Source: a virus
Virus record (IMG/VR): IMGVR_UViG_3300044970_001522
Coordinates: 86,278 to 150,277 of that record
Direction: 5' to 3' (one strand)
DNA: 64,000 nucleotides
A program made the translations under genes and the position numbers. The notes below the pieces were generated by a model, which saw only the letters and a program-made list of their open reading frames with translations, was not told the DNA's origin and made no database searches. Below are positions 21,786 to 28,954 of the stretch, one piece after another. The stretch's first letter is position 1. Each line of letters starts with the position of its first letter.

Positions 21786-22195
21786 TGTTCAAGTTTAGCC
21801 TAAGAACACCTTTCAGAGGTGAGCCATTCAACCCGAACTGGTGGGAGCCCACAAAACTGGAGTGGGCCCCTGTACTCCTAAACGAAAACAAACCGTACTG
21901 GAAAAACCAGACTGACACGAACGGTCGAGCCTGGCGCCCACTTACAACACAGTACCGTGCTTGGAAAAGACAACGGTACGGCGATCTCCCAATCCTCAGG
22001 GTAACAGGAAAGATGCAGGATACTGCAAAAGTCTTATCTTACCTTAAAAACGATCGCTTTGCGGTCCTTACAACTAGTGTAGGACCCTACCACCAGTTTG
22101 GTACAAAAAACATGGCTGCAAGGCCGTGGATGGGGGTGCCTAAGTCATCTCTCGAAAAACTTTCAGGAATTGCCTGGAAACACATTCTCAATTAA
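21785..22195 (+). CDS. Virion morphogenesis protein, Mu gpG-like, 136 aa
   Basis: The sequence WRPLTTQYRAWKRQRYGDLP, then ILRVTGKMQDTA, then VGPYHQFGTKNMAARPWMGV follows the 'phage virion morphogenesis' (Mu gpG-type tail completion) pattern: an L-x-x-T-G-x-L/M segment and an H-x-F-G...RPWMG close. Such proteins finish the tail end or connector. It starts by TAATG coupling to the chaperone frame. Confidence 0.8.
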   Translation: MFKFSLRTPFRGEPFNPNWWEPTKLEWAPVLLNENKPYWKNQTDTNGRAWRPLTTQYRAWKRQRYGDLPILRVTGKMQDTAKVLSYLKNDRFAVLTTSVGPYHQFGTKNMAARPWMGVPKSSLEKLSGIAWKHILN

Positions 22196-22204
22196 CTCAT
22201 AACC

Positions 22205-22618
22205 ATGACAAAGACAAGAGCTAAGGACGACAAGGGACAATTTCTTGGAGACAACCCCGCAACGCCGGACGTAGACGAGGCGTGGGTCGAAGACAAGAGC
22301 GAAGTTGCACCTGCCGAGGGGAACAACGCCGATTCAACCGTTGAGGACAAGGTTGAGAAACCGTCGCAAGAGCCCGCCACGGTGGAGCTTAAGACATCTG
22401 AAACGACCGCAGTGAAAGAAAAGCAGAGCAAGGAGTCCATTGAAGCTTCCGTGCAAGAAAAGCTCTCAAAAAGACTAGACGGTGAAGTAGACCCCTTCAT
22501 CCCGTCGGCACAGCTTCAAAAAGAAGTTAAAGAGATTGCAAGTCAGGAGGGTTTCCAACTCACACGTGGAACCGAAGCTGGTGCGGCTCTCATGGCCCGC
22601 GCACGTAGGTCTGCTTAA
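22205..22618 (+). CDS. Acidic low-complexity protein, 137 aa
   Basis: The protein is rich in Glu, Ser, Thr and Lys (EDKVEKPSQEPATVELKTSE) and is probably disordered up to residue 100. The C-terminus is helical (LQKEVKEIASQEGFQLTRGT). No family is recognised. It sits in the tail gene cluster. Confidence 0.6.
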   Translation: MTKTRAKDDKGQFLGDNPATPDVDEAWVEDKSEVAPAEGNNADSTVEDKVEKPSQEPATVELKTSETTAVKEKQSKESIEASVQEKLSKRLDGEVDPFIPSAQLQKEVKEIASQEGFQLTRGTEAGAALMARARRSA

Positions 22619-22620
22619 TC

Positions 22621-22983
22621 GTGAAATCATTTGTCTTCCAACCTGGAATGACCTGGAGAAAGCTAGGGTACGGGTTTCACTCGGACTCCTTGGCTTACCG
22701 AGAAGTTCTAAACTACAACCCCAAGTGGTCTGTCGTTGAGCTTCCCCCTCCAGGGACAGTTCTTCAAGAGGGGGCAAACACAGCAGGGTCAGGGGCATCA
22801 CAGCAGTCCCCAATATTCGGTAGAAGTTCAGGGCAGACATCCTTGGACTTCTACCCCTTTTCAAGCGAAGCAGAATACTTTTTGTCCTTGTCATCCTACA
22901 ATCGGTCTGCCCTTCGTGAAGTGAGCAGGTTGAACGGGTGGTCACTCGATAGCTCCGAAGTTGTTACCGGACAGGTAGGGTAA
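22621..22983 (+). CDS. LysM/tail-protein-X-like protein, 120 aa
   Basis: A GTG-started frame. Residues 8-50 (GMTWRKLGYGFHSDSLAYRE, then VLNYNPKWSVVELPPPGTVL) resemble a LysM or tail protein X module: W-x-x-L-A/G, an R/N-x-x-N-P segment, and a P-P-G-x-x-L close. A second similar stretch ends the protein (YFLSLSSYNRSALREVSRLN, then GWSLDS). Such modules bind glycan or join the tail tip. The TAA stop is part of the GGGTAAAACC motif. Confidence 0.6.
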   Translation: MKSFVFQPGMTWRKLGYGFHSDSLAYREVLNYNPKWSVVELPPPGTVLQEGANTAGSGASQQSPIFGRSSGQTSLDFYPFSSEAEYFLSLSSYNRSALREVSRLNGWSLDSSEVVTGQVG

Positions 22984-22986
22984 AAC
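22978..22986 (+). promoter_or_regulatory. Late promoter motif GGGTAAAACC
   Basis: The motif lies 96 bases before the sheath ATG and contains the stop codon of the preceding gene. This is the first copy of the dense late series. Confidence 0.55.
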
Positions 22987-23081
22987 CTCTAGGTATACAC
23001 CCTAAACCTTTGGCCTACGGGCACCACCGCCGGACTTATCCTCGCCGGCACAAAGGTAAGGAAAAGGAGGAATCTACCCAA

Positions 23082-26000
23082 ATGGCAACTTTTTCTTTCG
23101 GCACCGGTATCGTCCCCGGAGCACCAGGTACATATATCAACGAGCGTGTTGGAAATGTAGCTTCCGCAGGTATTGCCTCGTTCAACACAACTTACATGTT
23201 GGTTGAAACTGAGGAAGACGTCACTGTCGCACGTTTCCCCTTCAACACACCAGTTCCAGTATCTTCACTGACCGACTACAAAGCCTTGGTAGGGAAAGTT
23301 CCCGAAACTCGTATTCCCCTCCTTAGCTACAACTGTGTGAATGCATTCTTTTTGAATGCGCAAGTTGGCGATCTTCGAGTCGTTCGTGTTGGAACTCCAA
23401 ACCAGATTGTAGAAATAGAGATTCTTCCGTCGGGCTCCGAGATTAGTAGCACCGGCCTTCCATCTACCCTTAAAGCTGGCGACGTAGTTTATGCTCAGCT
23501 TATTTTAAACGGGTTGAAGCTTGTTGCTGGAGACGGCTCAAACGGATACACATCCGAAGGGGAATGGCTCGGCGTGCCAACAGTAATTCCTGTTGATTAC
23601 ATTTCCGGTGACAAGGTCAATAACCGCAAAATTTCTGCCGCAATTTCAAGCTCAATCGCCGCAGCTATTCAAAGTAACCCAAGTGTAAGCAGTGCCATAT
23701 TCGTTCGTGACTCGGGCCTCGCAAACGATTTGCTCCCTTCCTCAAACTCGGAAAGCGGCTACGTAACAATTGCAGCAGCCACCTACGACGGGAGTGTTTC
23801 CGTAGTAACCGAGCAACTGCCAGTTGGAGCGCAAAAGGTCTTAATGCAGACCGCGTACAGTATTCAAAATGTCGTTGGCCTTCAAAACAATCTTGAGCGA
23901 GTTCCTCAGGATTACGTTCAGTGTATTAACACTGCCTTTGACGGACAAGCAAACCAAGGGTACCTTGTAACTCCCACCGCGTACGCTCAGTTCGACGCCG
24001 AAGGCCGGTCCCTAGTTGGAGCAGCAGCTGCCGCACACTGCCAGGACAACAACTTTAAGTGGATGGCCGCAGCAGACCCAGGCTCCTTCCTTGTTACCGA
24101 CGTAAACAAGTACAAAGAGTACACTCCGCATCAGCCCGCAGAAGACCTTGTAACCGACAACCTATACCTGGTTGATAACGCCATCTATCAGTGGAAGGGT
24201 GAAGAAGTAACATACGACCGTCTAAAACACCAGACCCTAGTTCCCGGCTACGACCCTAAGGTTGCTGTTCAGTCGTCAGTGGAGGGAGTAGCGGAGGGCG
24301 AAACTGTTGGCCTCCTAGACTTAGCCAAGTTCACAGTCACATCCTCTGCCTCTCTAGCCAACCGGGGAGTCTTCGCCCTGGGGTCAAACACAGTTTGGCC
24401 GGTAGACTACCAGATTCAACGAGTAACATTGAGTGGCCTTGGCGCGGATTTTCTGCCCCTACTTCCACTTGGAGAAACCTCAACTGAGGTGTACTTCGTA
24501 GCACCCCCACTTTCCAGTGCCCAATACGGAACGTACCCTTCAGACGGACAAGTACAATACGTTTATATCGCACAAACTTCTACTCAAGCTGTGTCAATTC
24601 TGGCTGAAGTTACAGCCTTGGGGGGTACCAGTGCTGCATTAAACGCACCTCTAACTCCCTCCGGAGCATTCAGTGTTGCATCCCCAACTTCAAGTACAGC
24701 TCAAGCGACTTATACCACACCCCAGTGGGATTTACCTGTAACTATTGAGGGTCAGACCTCAAACTTGATTCACAATCTGACTGGTGCTCCTGCTTTTGTG
24801 AACACTCTCCACTTACCTGGAAGCTTACAGAACACCACCGATGACTACCGCTTATCCTTTGTAAGCCGCTCACTATTCAACCCTTCAACTGTGCTTTCCT
24901 CAAGCACTGTCCCAGGATACACCGGTGCCGTTTCCTTCGGAGTAACCTCTCACAAATTAGTTAACGGACAGAAACTTTTCTTTACTAAGCCCATTCTGGC
25001 AGGCACTGCAACCCTTTTTAAGGCGACAGTTAGAAACAATCTACAAGCTTATTATGTCAAGGTAATTGACCCCGATAAGTTTGTACTTGCAACTTCTAGC
25101 TCCAACTACCTTGCAGGTTCTTACGTTCCCTATCCTGTTGGGATGGTAAGCATTTCCACGAGTCCCACCATCCTATACACTTCGGTCCTAGGCGGCGGGT
25201 TAACTACTGTAAACCTCTCAGAGTTGAGCGTTGTTCCGTTGGTTCGAGGGAGAAAGTACGGACTGGCTTCAGGTACAATCGCAGACCGTGCGTACGATCA
25301 CAACTTGCTCACGGCGAACGACGATCCAACTGTATCCCTGTACCTGAACTCAAGTCCCTTAGTTATTGGGTCGGAGCACGTCTACCCGTACGGTGAAACT
25401 GCTAACGCGGGGTGGCTACCCTCTTTAGAACTTGTGGGGCCTGGGGAAACCTCAACGAGTGTTGAGAACTTTCTTTGCACCCCCACTGTGGACCAAAACT
25501 TCTCCTCGGAAGCACACATCGTCCCTGTGATCGATCCGATCTTCGGAGGAAACTTCAGCGCAAGTACCACTGTTGTCCTCGGAACGCTTACTTCTGTAAC
25601 GCCATACGTCACCGCTTGTGGTCTCCTCGTTGACAGCACTGGAGTTGCAATTCAAGCAGCTCTCTCAAAATTGAGCGGAGTTTATTTTAACGTTACGGTT
25701 GCACCGGCGAACTCCGTTGCTCCTGACGGAGTTACACGAGTCGTTGTCGGGGACAGGTTGGCGGTTACATTTGACGGCTCATCCTACAGTTGGGTTGTTG
25801 TGCCGGCGAACACCCTTGGCGGTGACTTGAGCACAGTTTCCACTGTTTGTTACGGTTCACAAGTTGAATTTGCCCTCACTCCTGAACAAACACCAAGCGC
25901 AAATCTGTGGAGATTCGAGACCATCACGTCTACCGAAATTATCGACGAAGCACTTCGTGGTGTTGGATTTGCAGGCGAACCCCAAGCTGTGTTTGTGGAA

Positions 26001-26735
26001 GCGGGTGTTGACAATGTCAACAGACTATTCGAGGACAGCCAGCGCTACTTCAATGCCTTTGGCTTCATCGCTTTCTACGGCCCATACGTGGAGAACTCGG
26101 CAGGACAATTTGTTCCCCCCTCTCCGTATGTGACCGGGATCGCAGCTCGCCGTTACCGCTCCGAAGGGTTCCAGTTCCCACCTGCAGGTACCAAGTATCA
26201 ACTCGCAGACGCTGCTGGCGTTCAAATTTCTGTAAACTCGGCTCAGCAAAACTTGCTCAACCCTGACGGCTGCAATGTTCTTCGTTCCTTGCCAGGGTAC
26301 CCTAACACTGCGGTGTTCGTCTGGGGTGGACGCACTCGAATCAACAAGGCAGTTGCGGATCAGCGTAAGTTTCAATTTGTGAACACTCGTGTGATTCAGA
26401 ATGTTGTTTACGGTTCTCTTCGCAATGCTTTCGACAACCAGATCTTCTCGGTTGTTGACGGGTTTGGTATTGTGTTCAACCAAATTGTTTCCATTGGGAA
26501 CAGCGTTCTGAGCCAGCTTTACCTCTCCGGTGCACTCTTCGGTGCGAGACCCTCGGACGCATTCCAAGTGATTTGTGACGAGCGCATTAACAGCGGAGAC
26601 AACCTCGAGAACGGTGTTGTGTTTGTGAAGGTGTTTGACACCCCCGTACCAACACTGGAAAGAATCGAGGTTGATCTTATTCGCGTCTCTGTTGGCCAAA
26701 TGAACAGAGAACTTGATTCTCAGGGCCTAGGTTGA
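23082..26735 (+). CDS. Contractile tail sheath protein, 1217 aa
   Basis: The ATG follows AGGAAAAGGAGG, so I start here and not 72 bases upstream. The N-terminus (GIVPGAPGTYINERVGNVAS) and the C-terminal 330 residues follow the sheath family: AVFVEAGVDNVNR, a YGPYV and SPYVTGIAAR region, then PAGTKYQLADAAGVQISVNS, then LNPDGCNVLRSLPGYPNTAV, FVWGGRT and INKAVADQRKFQFVNTRVIQ. The centre (about residues 420-900) is a large Ser/Thr-rich beta insertion, which makes the protein about twice the usual length (T4 gp18 has 659 residues). The insertion probably decorates the outside of the tail. Confidence 0.93.
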   Translation: MATFSFGTGIVPGAPGTYINERVGNVASAGIASFNTTYMLVETEEDVTVARFPFNTPVPVSSLTDYKALVGKVPETRIPLLSYNCVNAFFLNAQVGDLRVVRVGTPNQIVEIEILPSGSEISSTGLPSTLKAGDVVYAQLILNGLKLVAGDGSNGYTSEGEWLGVPTVIPVDYISGDKVNNRKISAAISSSIAAAIQSNPSVSSAIFVRDSGLANDLLPSSNSESGYVTIAAATYDGSVSVVTEQLPVGAQKVLMQTAYSIQNVVGLQNNLERVPQDYVQCINTAFDGQANQGYLVTPTAYAQFDAEGRSLVGAAAAAHCQDNNFKWMAAADPGSFLVTDVNKYKEYTPHQPAEDLVTDNLYLVDNAIYQWKGEEVTYDRLKHQTLVPGYDPKVAVQSSVEGVAEGETVGLLDLAKFTVTSSASLANRGVFALGSNTVWPVDYQIQRVTLSGLGADFLPLLPLGETSTEVYFVAPPLSSAQYGTYPSDGQVQYVYIAQTSTQAVSILAEVTALGGTSAALNAPLTPSGAFSVASPTSSTAQATYTTPQWDLPVTIEGQTSNLIHNLTGAPAFVNTLHLPGSLQNTTDDYRLSFVSRSLFNPSTVLSSSTVPGYTGAVSFGVTSHKLVNGQKLFFTKPILAGTATLFKATVRNNLQAYYVKVIDPDKFVLATSSSNYLAGSYVPYPVGMVSISTSPTILYTSVLGGGLTTVNLSELSVVPLVRGRKYGLASGTIADRAYDHNLLTANDDPTVSLYLNSSPLVIGSEHVYPYGETANAGWLPSLELVGPGETSTSVENFLCTPTVDQNFSSEAHIVPVIDPIFGGNFSASTTVVLGTLTSVTPYVTACGLLVDSTGVAIQAALSKLSGVYFNVTVAPANSVAPDGVTRVVVGDRLAVTFDGSSYSWVVVPANTLGGDLSTVSTVCYGSQVEFALTPEQTPSANLWRFETITSTEIIDEALRGVGFAGEPQAVFVEAGVDNVNRLFEDSQRYFNAFGFIAFYGPYVENSAGQFVPPSPYVTGIAARRYRSEGFQFPPAGTKYQLADAAGVQISVNSAQQNLLNPDGCNVLRSLPGYPNTAVFVWGGRTRINKAVADQRKFQFVNTRVIQNVVYGSLRNAFDNQIFSVVDGFGIVFNQIVSIGNSVLSQLYLSGALFGARPSDAFQVICDERINSGDNLENGVVFVKVFDTPVPTLERIEVDLIRVSVGQMNRELDSQGLG

Positions 26736-26737
26736 AA

Positions 26738-27019
26738 ATGAGTGAGTTAACAAACAAGGAAGTAAATCTACAGATTCCTGACTCACTCTTCCTTTCCCTT
26801 ACAAGAAAAGCAAAACAGCAGGGTGTCTCAATTGAGGCACTCTGTGTTTCTTTACTTGAGGGGGAGCAAGTTTTCGTAGAGCCATCCCTCTACCCCTCGA
26901 TGGGTAATGGGGACTTGCGAACGGAAATTCAAAAGCTTATGCAAAGCTCCCTGCCGAAAGACGAGGTGAACAAGCGAGTGCGGAAGTTGGAAGCACAACT
27001 CTTAAGGCTAATACGATGA
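26738..27019 (+). CDS. Small hypothetical tail-cluster protein, 93 aa
   Basis: I use the ATG at 26738, which overlaps nothing and lies three bases after the sheath stop. The N-terminal half (NKEVNLQIPDSLFLSLTRKA, then KQQGVSIEALCVSLLEGE) looks like a ribbon-helix-helix fold. The C-terminal half is helical. It is coupled to the gp25-like gene by an ATGA overlap. The role is unknown. Confidence 0.6.
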   Translation: MSELTNKEVNLQIPDSLFLSLTRKAKQQGVSIEALCVSLLEGEQVFVEPSLYPSMGNGDLRTEIQKLMQSSLPKDEVNKRVRKLEAQLLRLIR

Positions 27020-27393
27020 CGGTACCGCAAACTTTATCACCCTTAGTACGAGGCTTGTCTTACCCGTTGAGGGTGTTGAACGGAAATTTAGCCACAAGTA
27101 CGGACTATGACTTGAAGACGCAGGAAATTCGAAGTGTCGTTGAAACGAGGTTCTTTGAGCGAGTAATGAGGGCGGACTACGGCGTCGGAGACCACACCCT
27201 CGACATAATCGACCCCGGACAAATTAACTCAGAGTTTCAAAATTCGATACAAACCCATGTGTCCGGGTTGTCGTCCCTCGTCGTGAAAGGGGACTGGATC
27301 ACCTCGGGAGAGGACGGAATATACAAAGTGTACATAATTTATCAAGTCAACGGGATACCTCAACCGCCGCTCGAATTCTCCCTCGGAAACTAA
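27016..27393 (+). CDS. Baseplate wedge protein, T4 gp25-like, 125 aa
   Basis: The segment TSTDYDLKTQEIRSVVETRF followed by FERVMRADYGVG and a D-I-I-D-P turn is the gp25/lysozyme-like wedge signature: an I-R-x-x-L/V-x-T-x-x-G/F-E-R-x-M-x-P/A-x-Y-G block. Length (about 125) is typical. gp25 caps the sheath at the baseplate in contractile tails. Confidence 0.85.
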   Translation: MTVPQTLSPLVRGLSYPLRVLNGNLATSTDYDLKTQEIRSVVETRFFERVMRADYGVGDHTLDIIDPGQINSEFQNSIQTHVSGLSSLVVKGDWITSGEDGIYKVYIIYQVNGIPQPPLEFSLGN

Positions 27394-27395
27394 GC

Positions 27396-27404
27396 GGGTA
27401 AAAC
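27396..27404 (+). promoter_or_regulatory. Late promoter motif GGGTAAAACC
   Basis: The motif starts three bases after the gp25-like stop and 59 bases before the portal start. Confidence 0.55.
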
Positions 27405-27454
27405 CTATACAGGAAATAAATGCCGAAACCAAACACGTGTGAAAAGAGGTAACT

Positions 27455-28954
27455 TTGGCAAATAGGTTTAAGACAGCTCCGGTACCGAAGGGGGAGATCT
27501 CAAGTTATACGAGCGACCCTTATAACTTATCCAGTATTTACATGTTTGGGAGCTCTTCTCCCTTTACTGGATCCGGAAATAGCATCGTTCGACCAAGTGA
27601 CGACCTTCTCATCCAGAAGGGAGGGAACCGTGCGCTTTCCGTCTATCAGCGGCTTTTCTTTGACGAGCACGTACAAAGTTCGTTCTCAAAGTTAGTTCAA
27701 GAGGTTGTATCGAGACCGTGGTACGTTGAGGAATACAGCTCAAAGCCTGGCGATACTGCAGTAAGGGACTTCGTAGCAGAAATCCTCGAAGAACTACCCT
27801 TAGACGAGATATATAAGGGACTTGCTGAAGCCCTTATCGTGGGGTTTAGTGTTGGCGAAATAATGTGGAAGAAATCAAAACGCGGGGTAATACCCTTTGA
27901 CATAAGAATTAGAGACCAGCGCCGATTTGTTTTCCAAGAAGCGGAAGACTCACAAACGGGCTTCACAATGAGGTGCTTAACCTTTAATCGTATGTTTGAG
28001 GGGGTTGAGCTCCCTGCTCGAAAATTCGTCGTAAATCGCTACTGGACTCAGCACAACGGGGACCCATACGGAACTTCGCTAGGGCGAGTTCTGTATCCCT
28101 TAGTAAAGTTTCGGAGAAGAGCCCTAGAGTCCTACGTTCTTTACGGGGACCGGTATGCGACACCCACAGCTGTTGCGACCGCACCCCTAAGCGCGTCCTC
28201 TGCCGAAATTGACACGATCTATGACCACATCTCAAACTTATCTCAGGAAACTGCGCTAATTTTGCCGGATGGGTACAAGCTTGAGTTTGTCAACCCGAGC
28301 GGAACTCCGGATGTGTTTAAGGGACTGATTGACTATATCGACAAGGAAATTAGCCTCATACTTTGCGGGGAAAACGAGGCTGGGCAAGCTGAGTCTGGAT
28401 CCAGAGCTTCTTCACAGGTTGCAAACGTTGTTCGAGTTGTGAAGGCAGCGGAAATTTCCGAAGCGATCTCTCACACTTTGACTCGCACTCTGGTACGATG
28501 GATTGTAGACCTTAACTTCGGTGTAGACGTTGCAGCGCCAACCCTCACAAGGGAGTTTCGAATTGAGGAGTCTTCCCTCACTGCCACCGACCTGGGTTCC
28601 CTTATCGACAAGGGGTACAAACCGCGTAGGGAGTGGGTTGAGAGGCATTTTCGTATTGAGCTTGAAGACGAAGCTCCTGAGTTCACGACGAAAGAGGAAG
28701 AAGGGAATACCACCTATAGCCCTGACGAGGACGAGGACCTTTACGGATCTATTTTTGGTGCTGACGGGGAGTACCCCGAAGGAAGTCCGGAGGACGAGCC
28801 GGAGGGTGGCGACGAGCCAAAGCCGAAGGAAGAACCATCCGGTGAGCAAACCACGTACAACCCTGAAGAAGATGGAAACCTTTACGACTCAGTGTTCGGG
28901 AATGACTTAGAACCCACTGAAGAGGGCAAAAAGAAGGGTAAAAAACGTATATGA
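27455..28954 (+). CDS. Portal protein, Mu gp29-like (DUF935), 499 aa
   Basis: The start is a TTG after AAGAGGTAA. The DUF935 portal pattern is clear: FFDEHVQSSFSKLVQEVVSR with PWYVE, then EALIVGFSVGEIMWKK, then IRIRDQRRFVF, then NGDPYGTSLGRVLYPLVKFR, SYVLYGDRYATPTAVA, and GENEAGQAESGSRASSQV. The C-terminal 90 residues are acidic with a repeated TTYSPDEDEDLY and TTYNPEEDGNLYDSVFG. The portal forms the dodecameric DNA channel. The stop overlaps the protease start (ATGA). Confidence 0.92.
   Translation: MANRFKTAPVPKGEISSYTSDPYNLSSIYMFGSSSPFTGSGNSIVRPSDDLLIQKGGNRALSVYQRLFFDEHVQSSFSKLVQEVVSRPWYVEEYSSKPGDTAVRDFVAEILEELPLDEIYKGLAEALIVGFSVGEIMWKKSKRGVIPFDIRIRDQRRFVFQEAEDSQTGFTMRCLTFNRMFEGVELPARKFVVNRYWTQHNGDPYGTSLGRVLYPLVKFRRRALESYVLYGDRYATPTAVATAPLSASSAEIDTIYDHISNLSQETALILPDGYKLEFVNPSGTPDVFKGLIDYIDKEISLILCGENEAGQAESGSRASSQVANVVRVVKAAEISEAISHTLTRTLVRWIVDLNFGVDVAAPTLTREFRIEESSLTATDLGSLIDKGYKPRREWVERHFRIELEDEAPEFTTKEEEGNTTYSPDEDEDLYGSIFGADGEYPEGSPEDEPEGGDEPKPKEEPSGEQTTYNPEEDGNLYDSVFGNDLEPTEEGKKKGKKRI

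Noticed and set aside
26025-26699. 224-residue minus-strand ORF opposite the sheath C-terminus
   Set aside because: It is antisense to highly conserved sheath sequence and has no recognisable features.
27984-28849. Long minus-strand ORFs opposite the portal gene
   Set aside because: They are reverse-complement shadows of the portal coding sequence, without own start signals.
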